From: DAIOEK01 sp036746315
GTDB lineage: Bacteria > Chloroflexota > Anaerolineae > Anaerolineales > Anaerolineaceae
Length of the DNA: 64,000 bases
NCBI GenBank assembly: GCA_036746315.1
Contig: DAIOEK010000002.1
Location: forward strand, 62,001 to 126,000
Direction of reading: 5' to 3'
Shown here: piece after piece, positions 8,309 through 17,670 of the stretch
How the letters are laid out: the number at the start of each line of letters is the position of its first letter
Numbering within the stretch: the first letter of the stretch is position 1
Program-made: the position numbers and the translations under genes
Notes under the pieces: generated by a model
Seen by the model: the letters and a program-made list of their open reading frames with translations, nothing else
Databases searched by the model: none
Told to the model about the DNA's origin: nothing

Positions 8309-8986
8309 TTAATCGACAAAACGATACTTGATCAAAGTCCAAACCGCTTCGAATGCGTCTCCCATGTGAATCTTTTTCCCCTGGGTGTAATCACGCGGAT
8401 TGAAATCGATGGGTACTTCGTAGATGCGGATTCTCCGTTTCAATACCTTGGCGGTGAATTCGGGTTCAAAGTCAAAACGACGGGCGTGGATCGGGAAGTT
8501 TACCACGCTGCGTTTGAACACCTTGTAGCCGGTTTCCATATCGCTCAAAATATTGTTGTAGAGGATATTGGTCATAAACGTAAGCAGTTTATTGGCTACC
8601 ATGTTCCAGAAGAGGATCGGACGGCGTCCGCCGCCGAGGAAGCGCGAGCCGTAAACGATATCTGCGATGCCCTCCTGGATGGGCTTGAGCAGATTGGGAT
8701 ATTCGCGTGGATCGTATTCGAGATCGGCATCCTGGATGATGATCACCTCTCCGCTTGCCTTTTCTATCCCGGTACGGACGGCAGCGCCTTTACCCTGGTT
8801 CTTCTCATGCAAATGCACTTTGACGAGCGGGTCTGAAAGCGCCTTGAGATACTCGCGGGTCCCATCCACGGAACCGTCATCCACCACGACGATTTCGGTG
8901 GCAATATTCACTGCCTTAACCCGATCCAGTATTTCTTCGATGGTTTGTATTTCGTTATATGCAGGAATTACGACGGTAACATTCAT
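8309..8986 (-). CDS. GT2 family glycosyltransferase, polyprenyl-phosphate sugar transferase-like
   Basis: The 225-aa product is a GT-A fold family 2 transferase close to dolichyl/polyprenyl-phosphate mannosyl or glucosyltransferases (DPM1-like). VIPAYNEIQTI begins the nucleotide-binding region, VVDDGSVDGT and the DXD-type QDADLEYDPREY bind nucleotide sugar and metal, and MVANKLLTFMTN with GYKVFKRSV is typical of this clade. There is no C-terminal membrane segment. The start MNVTVVIPAYNE at 8986 is preferred: a TTGCCC-N17-TATAAT promoter ends seven bases before it. An upstream TTG (9022) follows GGAGGG at an 11-base spacing and is a less likely alternative. It probably feeds lipid-linked sugars to envelope glycosylation. 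Confidence 0.88.
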   Translation of the reverse strand: MNVTVVIPAYNEIQTIEEILDRVKAVNIATEIVVVDDGSVDGTREYLKALSDPLVKVHLHEKNQGKGAAVRTGIEKASGEVIIIQDADLEYDPREYPNLLKPIQEGIADIVYGSRFLGGGRRPILFWNMVANKLLTFMTNILYNNILSDMETGYKVFKRSVVNFPIHARRFDFEPEFTAKVLKRRIRIYEVPIDFNPRDYTQGKKIHMGDAFEAVWTLIKYRFVD

Positions 8987-8993
8987 AAAGTTC

Positions 8994-9022
8994 ATTATAA
9001 ATGTCACCGAAAAATTGGGCAA
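8994..9022 (-). promoter_or_regulatory. Promoter of the GT2 gene, probably leaderless
   Basis: On the minus strand TTGCCC (9022-9017), a 17-base spacer and TATAAT (8999-8994) are followed by seven bases and ATG at 8986. This is one of the best-formed leaderless promoters in the window and decides the start codon. Confidence 0.65.
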
Positions 9023-9049
9023 GTTTTCTATATCCCTCCGGTGACTGCA

Positions 9050-9058
9050 TGCTATAAT
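9050..9058 (+). promoter_or_regulatory. Extended -10 promoter of the AAA+ gene
   Basis: TGC-TATAAT (TG at 9050-9051, TATAAT at 9053-9058) is an extended -10 element; no good -35 is seen. It would give a leader of about 55 bases with GGAGG (9108-9112) before the ATG at 9121. Confidence 0.45.
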
Positions 9059-9120
9059 TTATCGGTAGCAAGGTATTTCTCCCTTACTTATGATTTCAAT
9101 TTTCGCTGGAGGATCTATTG

Positions 9121-10455
9121 ATGAATCCCGTCCCGCATAAACCAGCAGCAGCACCGGCAGGGAATGTACCATTTGTCCCTGCAGCGATCACCAAGATCGA
9201 GGATACAGGTCTGTCGCCCTTATGGGTGCAGGACCTGATGTTGAAGGTTTTTTATTATCAGGGTTATATGACCGGCTTCAAACTTGCCGAAGAAATTGCG
9301 CTGCCGTATGTCGGCGTGGTGGATCAGCTGCTGGAGATTTTGAAGCGCGAAAAACTGGTGGAAGTTAAATCCTCGCAGGTTGGCCTGGGTGAAGGCGCTT
9401 ACCAGTGGGCGATCACCGGGGCAGGCATCGCCCGCGCCCGCGAAGCATTGGAAAGAAGCCAGTATGCCGGTCCGGCGCCTGTGCCGATCCAGGTATATAA
9501 CGAATCACAGCGAAAACAAAGCCGCGGCAGAACCATGGTCACGGATAAGATCATGCGTCAGATCCTGGCGCAATTGGTGTTGAGCGAACGAACTTTCCAA
9601 CGGATCGGTCCGGCGGTCAACTCCGGCACTTCCCTGTTTATGTACGGCCCACCTGGGAACGGCAAGACCAGCATTGCACGCGCCATTGGCAATCAAATTC
9701 TCAGCCAGAGCATTTATATTCCACATTCGCTGTATATCGATGGGCAGGTGGTGAAACTGTATGATTCGGTCAACCATCAACTTGCCCCGGAAGACGAGCC
9801 TGTCAATTTTCAGGGTACCGGCTCATTGCGCGGGGTAAGGCGCGATCCGCGCTGGGTCAAGATCCGTCGCCCCTTTATTGTAGTGGGCGGTGAATTGAGC
9901 ATTGCCGGTCTGGACCTGGTCTACGACGACGTTCACAAGTATTACGAAGCCCCCTTCCATTTGAAGGCAAATGGAGGCATTTTCCTGATCGATGACTTTG
10001 GTCGCCAGCAAATTCGTCCCCGCGACCTGCTGAACCGATGGATCGTCCCGCTGGAGAACCGCATCGATTACCTGACCCTGCATACCGGACGCAAGATCGA
10101 AATCCCCTTCGATGTATTGGTTGTGTTCTCGACCAACCTGCCGCCGAAAGACCTGGTGGATGAAGCGTTCCTGCGCAGGCTGCGCCATAAAATTGAGATC
10201 GGCGATCCTTCGTATGAAGATTACCGGGAAATATTCAAGAAGGTTGCGGCGGCGAAAGGGGTGACATACTCCGACCAGGGGCTGGCACATCTGCTCCAGG
10301 AATGGTATATCAAGAAAGATCGTCGGATGCGTGCTTCCCATCCGCGTGATCTCTGTGATCAGATCATTGACATTGCCAGGTATTTCGGCAAAGAGCCTAT
10401 CATGAGCACGGAGTTGATCGACCGCGCGGCAGAATCTTATTTTGTGGAACTCTAG
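9121..10455 (+). CDS. AAA+ ATPase with N-terminal winged-helix region
   Basis: The 444-aa protein starts with a Pro/Ala-rich tail (1-25), then a winged-helix-like segment (about 36-110: GYMTGFKLAEEIALP, VDQLLEILKREKLVEV). The AAA+ core has Walker A GPPGNGKTS (176-184), Walker B FLIDDFG (about 285-291), a sensor 1-like segment VVFSTNLPPKDL and arginine-finger candidates in FLRRLRHKIEI. There are no membrane segments. I do not recognise a specific pathway; close relatives are usually annotated only as ATPase. ATG at 9121 is chosen over TTG at 9118 because GGAGG lies eight bases before it. The GDPD gene starts one base after its stop. Confidence 0.8.
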   Translation: MNPVPHKPAAAPAGNVPFVPAAITKIEDTGLSPLWVQDLMLKVFYYQGYMTGFKLAEEIALPYVGVVDQLLEILKREKLVEVKSSQVGLGEGAYQWAITGAGIARAREALERSQYAGPAPVPIQVYNESQRKQSRGRTMVTDKIMRQILAQLVLSERTFQRIGPAVNSGTSLFMYGPPGNGKTSIARAIGNQILSQSIYIPHSLYIDGQVVKLYDSVNHQLAPEDEPVNFQGTGSLRGVRRDPRWVKIRRPFIVVGGELSIAGLDLVYDDVHKYYEAPFHLKANGGIFLIDDFGRQQIRPRDLLNRWIVPLENRIDYLTLHTGRKIEIPFDVLVVFSTNLPPKDLVDEAFLRRLRHKIEIGDPSYEDYREIFKKVAAAKGVTYSDQGLAHLLQEWYIKKDRRMRASHPRDLCDQIIDIARYFGKEPIMSTELIDRAAESYFVEL

Positions 10456-10456
10456 C

Positions 10457-11212
10457 ATGGCGATAAACAATTTTCCCACTCCGATGGTGTTTGCCCATCG
10501 TGGAGCCTGTGCGCACGCTCCCGAAAATACACTGGTTTCTTTTGAAACTGCCCTGCAGCACGGTGCTCCGGCAATCGAATTCGATGTGAAATTGACCTCG
10601 GATGGCGAGGTGGTTGTTATTCATGATCAAACCCTGGACCGCACCACCGATGGAAGGGGTGACGTGCGGAAATTCACGCTGGTAGAGCTAAAAAAGCTGG
10701 ATGCCGGGAGCAAGTTCGATCCATCTTTCAAGGGTGAGCAAATCCCCACCTTGCGGGAGGTCTTTGAATCCTACGGTTCCAAATTGTTGATGAACGTCGA
10801 ATTGACCAATTATGCAACACCCGGCGATAACCTGGTGGACGAAGTTGCCAAGCTGGTAAAGAAGTATCAAATGGAGGATCGGGTTTTGTTTTCTTCCTTC
10901 CTGCCGCGGAATCTGATCCAGGCACGCAAGCTTTGCCCCGAAGTGCCCAACGGGCTGCTTACCCTGGAAGGGATCCAGGGCCGGTTCCTGCGTATTCCGG
11001 GTATTTTCTGGATCCCCCGGGAAGCCCTGCACCCGTATTTTGCCGATGTGACCCCGCAGTTGATCAGCCGCGAGCATGACTACGGTCGGCGTGTTCACAC
11101 CTGGACGGTGAACAAGGAAGACGATTTGCGCAGGATATACAGCATGGGCGTGGACGCGGTATTCACCGATGATCCCCGGCTGGCTTTACAAGTAATTGCG
11201 AGCCTGCCATGA
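10457..11212 (+). CDS. Glycerophosphodiester phosphodiesterase
   Basis: A 251-aa cytoplasmic GDPD (UgpQ-like) TIM-barrel enzyme that hydrolyses glycerophosphodiesters to glycerol-3-phosphate and an alcohol. Metal and catalytic motifs are FAHRGACAHAPENT (His-Arg pair), EFDVKLTSDGEVVVIHD and the late VHTWTVN. No signal peptide is present, so the substrate must be intracellular. The start ATG at 10457 lies one base after the AAA+ stop. The 3' end overlaps the next gene by four bases (ATGA), showing translational coupling. Confidence 0.93.
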   Translation: MAINNFPTPMVFAHRGACAHAPENTLVSFETALQHGAPAIEFDVKLTSDGEVVVIHDQTLDRTTDGRGDVRKFTLVELKKLDAGSKFDPSFKGEQIPTLREVFESYGSKLLMNVELTNYATPGDNLVDEVAKLVKKYQMEDRVLFSSFLPRNLIQARKLCPEVPNGLLTLEGIQGRFLRIPGIFWIPREALHPYFADVTPQLISREHDYGRRVHTWTVNKEDDLRRIYSMGVDAVFTDDPRLALQVIASLP

Positions 11213-12165
11213 TCCCGCTGGAATGGTTCGAACAGGCACGGGAAAGAATATCCCCGCATATCCTGAAAACTCCACTCATATCTGACCAGTCCGGTCAGTT
11301 TTTTTATAAACTGGAAAATCGCCAGCGGACCGGTTCGTTCAAGGTGCGGGGTGCGCTGAATAAAATACTCGCCCTGCAACCATGGGAAAGGGAACGCGGA
11401 CTGGTTGCAGCATCCGCAGGGAATCATGGCCAGGGGGTGGCGCTGGCGGGCCAACTGACGCATGCACGGGTGATTGTTTTTGCGCCCGGGGATGTTTCTG
11501 CGGTAAAGCTGGATGCCATGCGGTCGCTGGGGGCAGAGGTTCGCCTGGTGGCGGGTGGATATGAATTGGCTGAACAAACCGCCATCCGTTTCGCAGCGGA
11601 AAATCAACTCACATGGGTCTCTCCATACAACGACGGACTGGTCATTGCCGGGCAGGGAACGATTGCCCTGGAATTGATGGAACAGGGCGATTTATCGGGT
11701 GTCGAAACGTGTCTGATCCCACTCAGTGGCGGCGGTTTGTTCTGTGGTATCGCCATTGTGCTGAAGCAATTTTTCCCGGCAATGAAAATCGTGGGTGTGC
11801 AGGCAGCCGGATCACCCTTTATGCATGCCTTGTGGCGGGGCAAAGATCAGCAGGCGGTGGAGGAAGTGCTGGGACTGGCGGACGGATTGGAAGGCGCCGT
11901 GGAAGCGAATGCGATGACCATCCCCATTGTCAGGCAGCTTGCCAATGACATCATTCTGGTCACCGAGGATGAAATTGCCCGCGGTATGGGATACGCCTGG
12001 TGTGAACTGGGTGAAAAAATAGAAGGCTCCGCCGCAGTCACGCTGGCGGCGACCCTCTCTGGTAAAATAAATGCATCCTCGAGCATACTGATCTTCTCGG
12101 GAGGGAATGTAACTCCATCCATTCATAACGAGGTCTGTGAAAAATATCGTGCGGCAATCGACTGA
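11209..12165 (+). CDS. Threonine/serine dehydratase-like PLP enzyme
   Basis: A 318-aa fold-type II PLP enzyme. The PLP lysine lies in RTGSFKVRGALNK (about residue 46), SAGNHGQGVAL binds the substrate carboxylate, and PLSGGGLFCGIA is the phosphate-binding glycine loop; SGGNV near the C terminus contacts the PLP ring. The length, without an ACT regulatory domain, fits catabolic threonine dehydratase (TdcB-like) or serine racemase rather than biosynthetic IlvA. It probably deaminates threonine or serine to the 2-oxo acid and ammonia. It overlaps the GDPD gene by four bases and the following GH3-like gene by 29. Confidence 0.88.
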   Translation: MIPLEWFEQARERISPHILKTPLISDQSGQFFYKLENRQRTGSFKVRGALNKILALQPWERERGLVAASAGNHGQGVALAGQLTHARVIVFAPGDVSAVKLDAMRSLGAEVRLVAGGYELAEQTAIRFAAENQLTWVSPYNDGLVIAGQGTIALELMEQGDLSGVETCLIPLSGGGLFCGIAIVLKQFFPAMKIVGVQAAGSPFMHALWRGKDQQAVEEVLGLADGLEGAVEANAMTIPIVRQLANDIILVTEDEIARGMGYAWCELGEKIEGSAAVTLAATLSGKINASSSILIFSGGNVTPSIHNEVCEKYRAAID

Positions 12166-14977
12166 ACCAAAAACTCCCTGGCTGAAAGCGGCTATAACCC
12201 GCTTTCTGACGGCATGGATGATCCTCAGCGTCCTGTTGACATCGTCAACGCCTGCCTCAGCCCAGCCGCAGGCTCAAGATTCACAGGATGCCGCCACCCG
12301 TGTCCTTGCCGGAATGACCACCCAAGAGCGCATCGGCCAGTTATTCATGGTCACATTTAATGGGCGGGATATTGCCCAGGATACTGATATTTACAAGTTG
12401 ATCGCAGATTACCAGGTGGGCGGAGTGGTGCTGCGGGCGGACAAGGACAATTTTACCGGTCCCGAGAATACCATCGAAACTGCCAAGACGCTTATCACCG
12501 GATTGCAGCAGGTGGAATATTCATCCGTAACGCGCAGCGGGAGCAAACATACACAGTATGTCCCCCTGTTGATCGGACTGGCGCAAGACGGAGATGGCTA
12601 TCCAAACGATCAAATTCTCAGTGGACTTACATCTCTGCCCAGCCAGATGACGTTGGGGGCGACCTGGAAAACCGAAGATGCCCAGATGGCTGGCATGGCG
12701 TTGGGGAAAGACCTTGCCTCGGTGGGCGTCAATCTGTTGATCGGTCCTTCACTGGATGTGCTTGACAGCCCGGTGCAGGAGGGGGGCGATGACCTGAATG
12801 TGCGCTCCTTTGGCGGCGATCCGTTCTGGGTTGGCAAGTTGGGCAAAGCTTTCATTAAAGGCGTACATGACGGCAGCAAGAACCGTGTTTCGGTATTCAG
12901 CAAGAATTTTCCCGGGCGTGGATCGGCTGACCGACCCCTGGAGCAGGAAGTGGCCACTGTCCGCAAATCGCTGGAACAGCTGAAGCAAATCGAGCTGGCT
13001 CCGTTTTTTGCCGTTACCAGTAATGTGGATGCGACCGAGAACACGGATGGTCTGTTCGTATCCCACATCCGCTACCAGGGATTTCAGGGGAACATTCGGG
13101 CGACAACCAAGCCGGTAAGCCTGGATTCCACCGCCCTGACACAAATCATGGCTCTCCCCGAGTTCGCCGCCTGGCGTGAGAGTGGCGGAGTGATTATGAC
13201 AGACAACCTGGGCAGCCAGGCACTGCGCCGTTTTTCAGACCCATCCCTGCAAACCTTTGATGCCATCCAGACAGCCAGGACCGCATTTATGGCGGGGAAT
13301 GATTTGTTGTATGTGGATAATTTTGCCGGAACTGGTGACGAGAATTCATTCGAAGCAATTAAAAACACCCTGGATTTCTTTACCCAGCGTTATAACCTGG
13401 ACCCTGCTTTTGCAGAACGGGTAAATCAATCAGTTCTAAGAATTTTGATGCTTAAGCTGAAGCTGTACCCCGAGTTCGACCTGGTGGTCGTCAACCCCCA
13501 GGCCACCGTGGATAATTCCAATATTCCCGATGATCTGGATTATCTGGTTGCACAGAACGCCGTCACGCTGATCAACCCCTCCGCTTCGGAGCTGATGAAC
13601 GTTCTCCCCGATCCCCCGGGGCGCTCTGAGCGGATGATCTTTTTTATGGATTCGCTCCGCTACAAGCAATGTACATTCTGCGAAGAACAAGTTGCCCTGA
13701 ACTCGGATGCCCTGGAAAAATCCATTCTGGAGGCGTATGGACCATCATCGGGCAATCAGGTGGTGGATGAGCGGTTGAGTTCATACTCCTTCCAGAACCT
13801 GATGGATTGGATGGATGGACTGGCAGCGACCAATTCTTTGGAGCAGGACCTGCGCCTGGCAAATTGGGTGGTGGTTGGCATTCTTGATACGAACGAGTCG
13901 CGCACTACTTCCAAGGCTTTCAAGCGTTTCCTGGAAGAAAAGGCAGACTTGATCCGGGACAAGCATGTGGTTGTTTTTGCTTTCAATGCGCCCTATTATC
14001 TGGATGCAACCGACATCTCAAAGATTACCGCCTATTACGGCATATTTTGCAAAAGCGCATCCTGCATCAATGTCGCCCGCTCTGTGCTCTTTCAGGACTT
14101 GACGCCACGGGGGTCATCTCCGGTTTCGATTGCCGGGGTGGGGTATGACCTGATCACCGCAACATCCCCCGACCCGAATCAAGTCATCGAATTGTTGCTG
14201 GACCTGCCAGAGGCTCCCATGCCCACCATATCCACTGAAATTCTTGCCACGCTGACACCGATTGCACCCCCTGAATTCAAGATTGGCGATACATTGCCGC
14301 TGAAAACAGGCGTTATTCTGGATCATAATGGGCATCCCGTACCAGATGGGACCGTGGTGCGATTCGTAATTTCGCAGGGCGGTGATCTAAGCACATCGCA
14401 GCAGATCGAGGCGACCAGCACCGGCGGAATTGCATACGCTGCTTACAAGATCGCAGCCACAGGCTTTTTGCAGATCCATGTTGTTTCAGAACCGGCGCAA
14501 ACATCCAATATATTACAATTGGACGTTTCCGAGAATGATGGCGCAATTGTCGTTGCCGTGGAACCTACAGCGATATTCACATCCACACCCACGCCAACCG
14601 ATACGGTCACCCCCACCGCGGGGCCGAATGGCACCCCGGAAAATGGAGAAACACCGCAGGACATATCGCTGCTGGAATGGCTGCTGGCCGTCGTGATGAT
14701 TGCCGGCGGGGCGATTGGTGCCTTTATGGTTGGCTCTCGTGTTTATTCCACCCGCTGGGGGATACGCTGGGGATTGTTCGTAATCATCAGCGGCATGCTA
14801 TGCTATTTGTATCTGGTTTTTGATCTGCCCGGCGCCAGTGGATGGTTGAAACTGGCAGGCACAACCGGTTTGTTGTTTGCGATATTATTGTTCATGGCTA
14901 TCGGGTGGATGGGTGGGTTCCTGTGGCACGCCTATGGCATCCGGAAATCCAACCATAATGTGTCGACAAGCGTTTAG
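12137..14977 (+). CDS. Membrane-anchored GH3-like protein with altered catalytic loop
   Basis: The 946-aa protein begins with a signal peptide (AWMILSVLLTSSTPASAQ, about residues 31-48). Residues about 55-440 are a glycoside hydrolase family 3 N-terminal barrel (TTQERIGQLFMVTFNG). The nucleophile motif MTDNLG is present (about residue 355), but the usual NagZ loop KHFPGHG reads KNFPGRG (about 257-263), so the general acid/base His is missing. A middle alpha/beta region (440-690) resembles a degenerate GH3 C domain. An Ig-like Big domain (about 705-800), a Thr/Pro-rich linker and three or four C-terminal membrane helices follow. GTG at 12137 fits the signal peptide. It is probably a cell-wall or glycan-binding surface protein; activity is doubtful. 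Confidence 0.75.
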   Translation: MKNIVRQSTEPKTPWLKAAITRFLTAWMILSVLLTSSTPASAQPQAQDSQDAATRVLAGMTTQERIGQLFMVTFNGRDIAQDTDIYKLIADYQVGGVVLRADKDNFTGPENTIETAKTLITGLQQVEYSSVTRSGSKHTQYVPLLIGLAQDGDGYPNDQILSGLTSLPSQMTLGATWKTEDAQMAGMALGKDLASVGVNLLIGPSLDVLDSPVQEGGDDLNVRSFGGDPFWVGKLGKAFIKGVHDGSKNRVSVFSKNFPGRGSADRPLEQEVATVRKSLEQLKQIELAPFFAVTSNVDATENTDGLFVSHIRYQGFQGNIRATTKPVSLDSTALTQIMALPEFAAWRESGGVIMTDNLGSQALRRFSDPSLQTFDAIQTARTAFMAGNDLLYVDNFAGTGDENSFEAIKNTLDFFTQRYNLDPAFAERVNQSVLRILMLKLKLYPEFDLVVVNPQATVDNSNIPDDLDYLVAQNAVTLINPSASELMNVLPDPPGRSERMIFFMDSLRYKQCTFCEEQVALNSDALEKSILEAYGPSSGNQVVDERLSSYSFQNLMDWMDGLAATNSLEQDLRLANWVVVGILDTNESRTTSKAFKRFLEEKADLIRDKHVVVFAFNAPYYLDATDISKITAYYGIFCKSASCINVARSVLFQDLTPRGSSPVSIAGVGYDLITATSPDPNQVIELLLDLPEAPMPTISTEILATLTPIAPPEFKIGDTLPLKTGVILDHNGHPVPDGTVVRFVISQGGDLSTSQQIEATSTGGIAYAAYKIAATGFLQIHVVSEPAQTSNILQLDVSENDGAIVVAVEPTAIFTSTPTPTDTVTPTAGPNGTPENGETPQDISLLEWLLAVVMIAGGAIGAFMVGSRVYSTRWGIRWGLFVIISGMLCYLYLVFDLPGASGWLKLAGTTGLLFAILLFMAIGWMGGFLWHAYGIRKSNHNVSTSV

Positions 14978-15027
14978 CCTATGCTCAGTAACGCGCCCAA
15001 ATCATTATTCGGAATTTGAGGTACGGT

Positions 15028-16065
15028 ATGAATTTAGATGAATATGTGCCATTACCATCACTAGTTACCAAGAAAACCCTGGTGAAAAGAGCGCGATTCC
15101 CGGTCATCGATGCTCATAACCATCTGGATGAAGAATTTGGCGGCGGTTGGATCAACAAACCTCTGGCATCGTTATTGGCATTGCTGGATGATGTAAACGT
15201 GAAGGTTTTTGTTGACCTGGACGGTAGTTGGAATGAGAAAATGCTGCAAAAGCACCTCAACCACTTCAAACAAAAAGCTCCTGAATCTTTTAAGATTTTT
15301 GGCGGAGTGGATTGGTCAAAATGGGAGGAACACGGGAACCGCTTTCCCGATCATGCCGCCAAAAGACTACGGGAACAGGTCCGTTGGGGAGCTGAGGGCT
15401 TGAAAATCTGGAAGGACCTTGGGTTGCATATCCGCGATGCAGAAGGAAAGCTGGTGCAGGTGGATGACCCGCGATTGCGGGTGATCTGGCAAACGGCTGC
15501 AGAGCTGAACATACCGGTTACAATGCACTATGGCGACCCGGTGGCGTTTTTTGAACCGTTGGATGAAAGGAATGAGCGCTATGAGGAATTGACCGCTCAT
15601 CCGGAGTGGCACGTTCCCTGCCCGCCGTACCCCAAATTTGAGCAGCTGACGGTTAGCTTTGCCAAACTTGTATATGAGAATCCGCAAACGACCTTTATCG
15701 GGGCGCATATGGCTGGGTATGCCGAAAACCTGCGTTGGGTGGGCAAGCTGCTGGACAAGTGTCCCAACCTGTACGTGGATATCTCGTCGCGTATTGCAGA
15801 ACTGGGGCGGCAGCCTTATACCGCCCGGCGGTTTTTTATCCATTATGCCGATCGGATTTTATTCGGTCTGGATGAAAGCCCGGACAAAATTGCTTATCAA
15901 ACCGCATACCGTTTCCTCGAGACGGATGACGAATACTTCAGCTATGCAATGTCATTGATCCCTCCACAGGGACGCTGGCAGATCTATGGTTTGTACCTGC
16001 CTGATGATGTACTCAAAAAGATATATTACGACAACGCCTACCGGGCGTTGAGGATACTGCAATAA
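15028..16065 (+). CDS. Amidohydrolase family 2 TIM-barrel hydrolase
   Basis: A 345-aa cytoplasmic enzyme of the amidohydrolase-2 (decarboxylase/lactonase-like) group. The metal-binding start IDAHNHLDEEF (HxH), TMHYGDPVAFF, TFIGAHMAG and LFGLDESPDK mark successive strands of the barrel. Relatives include 2-pyrone-4,6-dicarboxylate lactonase and ACMS decarboxylase families, but the substrate cannot be read from the sequence. ATG at 15028 is preferred over an upstream TTG because GAGG lies six bases before it. It stands alone after the GH3-like gene and converges on the MATE gene. Confidence 0.8.
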   Translation: MNLDEYVPLPSLVTKKTLVKRARFPVIDAHNHLDEEFGGGWINKPLASLLALLDDVNVKVFVDLDGSWNEKMLQKHLNHFKQKAPESFKIFGGVDWSKWEEHGNRFPDHAAKRLREQVRWGAEGLKIWKDLGLHIRDAEGKLVQVDDPRLRVIWQTAAELNIPVTMHYGDPVAFFEPLDERNERYEELTAHPEWHVPCPPYPKFEQLTVSFAKLVYENPQTTFIGAHMAGYAENLRWVGKLLDKCPNLYVDISSRIAELGRQPYTARRFFIHYADRILFGLDESPDKIAYQTAYRFLETDDEYFSYAMSLIPPQGRWQIYGLYLPDDVLKKIYYDNAYRALRILQ

Positions 16066-16158
16066 TACTCCACCCGGAACATGAAAGACACCCAAGCCTC
16101 AAGAATGAGGCATTGGCACAATTTGTCAGATTGTCCTCAGAGGGAGTATTTGTATGGA

Positions 16159-17523
16159 TCATCCGGTTGCTGCGTGCGCCAGATGATGTACCCATTTGTG
16201 TGAACGGTAGCGGCTGAAGGCAATCACAGATTTTATGAGCTCTTCGCTCAAGATAATGGGTACCACCCAAGTGATGGGCAGGTGAAACAGGTTGGCTCCA
16301 ACCCAGGCTGCCGGGACGGCGTAAAGCCACATGGTGCTCATTTCAGCGAGAAAGGCAAAGCGCGTATCTCCGCCCGCCCGCAGGATACCGATATAAATGA
16401 CCAGATTCCAGGCTTTAAAACCGATCAAGAGGGAATAAAAAGTGGCGATGGTTAAGGCGTAATTCCGTGTTGTCTCTGTGACCTGGTACAGTGTGACATA
16501 GTGGTCTTTTATCAAAAAGAACAGCACGCCCATGAACATGCTTCCGAAAATGCAAGCCAGCAGTGTCCTCCTGGCGGTTTGGAAAGCTGTTTCCAGCGTA
16601 TTTGCACCGATCTGATTGCCGATCAGGATCGCGCAGGCATTTGCAAGCCCGATGAAGGGGACGAACATCAGACTTTCGAGGGTGGAAGCCATGGTGGTGG
16701 CAGCGGCAGATTCGGTTCCGATATGCGCATAGATACTATTGAAGGTGGACGTTCCCAACGCCCAGGCGAATTCATTCAAAGCCACCGGCATAGTGGTGCG
16801 AAGGAACCGGCGGATAAACTCGGGAGAGATCGGAAAAATCCGGCTTTTGTCATGCAAAATGAACGAACCGCCAAACCACAGGATCACCAGGATTGCCAAA
16901 AGTTCCAAAATACGGGATGCCGCGTTGGCGTAGGCGGCTCCCATAATGCCCATGGCTGGCAGGCCGAGCTTGCCGAATATCAGCAAGTACCCCAGTGATG
17001 TATTGGTTACCAGCGCGAGGCTGTTCACAATCATGGGGATCTTGACCCGCTGTGTTCCGCGCAAAACAACATACAACCCGGCTGACACACCGGTAAAAAT
17101 GTAGCCGGTGGCATATGTCCGCAAGTAAGGGATGCCCAGCTCAATCACTGCCGGGTCACTCGTATAGAGGAGAAGGATCTGCCTGGTGAATACTTCCGCC
17201 AGCAGGGTGAAGAGCAGTCCGATGGAAAGGTTGGTGATCAAGTTGACACCGATCACCTTTCGAATGGATGCCGTGTCATTTTTTCCCCAATACTGGGCGG
17301 TGAAGATCATCGATCCGCTGTTAATACCGAAATAGACCAGGGAGACGATGAAATAAACCTGGTAGGAAAGGGATGCAGCGGTTACAGCGGTCTCGTGAAT
17401 TTGTCCAACCATGATGTTATCAATCATCTGCATCCCCGAAATAAATAACTGTTGGATCGAGATCGGTATCATCAGGGAGATGATCGTTTTGAATTGGTTT
17501 GCAGTGTTCGCTGGCTGGGACAT
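16159..17523 (-). CDS. MATE family multidrug/Na+ antiporter
   Basis: A 454-aa integral membrane protein with about 12 predicted helices and internal two-fold repetition, typical of MATE exporters. Typical segments are SLMIPISIQQLFISGMQMID near the N terminus and GAAYANAASRILE after helix 6. The likely role is cation-coupled efflux of drugs or metabolites. The start MSQPANTAN at 17523 is chosen because a TATAAT box ends seven bases before it; there is no Shine-Dalgarno site and the longer upstream frame is not conserved-looking. Confidence 0.9.
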   Translation of the reverse strand: MSQPANTANQFKTIISLMIPISIQQLFISGMQMIDNIMVGQIHETAVTAASLSYQVYFIVSLVYFGINSGSMIFTAQYWGKNDTASIRKVIGVNLITNLSIGLLFTLLAEVFTRQILLLYTSDPAVIELGIPYLRTYATGYIFTGVSAGLYVVLRGTQRVKIPMIVNSLALVTNTSLGYLLIFGKLGLPAMGIMGAAYANAASRILELLAILVILWFGGSFILHDKSRIFPISPEFIRRFLRTTMPVALNEFAWALGTSTFNSIYAHIGTESAAATTMASTLESLMFVPFIGLANACAILIGNQIGANTLETAFQTARRTLLACIFGSMFMGVLFFLIKDHYVTLYQVTETTRNYALTIATFYSLLIGFKAWNLVIYIGILRAGGDTRFAFLAEMSTMWLYAVPAAWVGANLFHLPITWVVPIILSEELIKSVIAFSRYRSHKWVHHLAHAATG

Positions 17524-17530
17524 GAATTGG

Positions 17531-17536
17531 ATTATA
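17531..17536 (-). promoter_or_regulatory. -10 box of the MATE gene, probable leaderless promoter
   Basis: The minus strand reads TATAAT, seven bases, ATG (17523). The -35 region is weak (TGGGGA at 17 bases). The spacing equals that at alr, GT2 and the second lacI. Confidence 0.5.
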
Positions 17537-17632
17537 CCTTGCTTCAGGCATGTTCCCCATTTTCTGCCTGTATGCCCCCACAAGGGATTTGATTATGTTG
17601 TTGATTACCCCGCCGATTCGTTTACCCGGTGG

Positions 17633-17664
17633 AAAAAAGAAACCGGACGTTTACGTCCGGTTTC
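17633..17664 (-). terminator. Intrinsic terminator of the inositol operon
   Basis: On the minus strand an 11-bp perfect stem (17664-17654 with 17649-17639, loop of four) is followed by TTTTTT (17638-17633), just after the iolE-like stop. This is a textbook rho-independent terminator. Confidence 0.92.
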
Positions 17665-17670
17665 GCTGAG

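Noticed and set aside
11219..11235. GGTTCGAA stretch resembling a tRNA T-loop
   Set aside because: It lies at the start of the dehydratase gene, and no cloverleaf or acceptor stem can be built around it.
16096..16111. Hairpin GCCTCA-AGAA-TGAGGC between the amidohydrolase and MATE genes
   Set aside because: Only six base pairs and no T tract on either strand, so terminator function is not supported.
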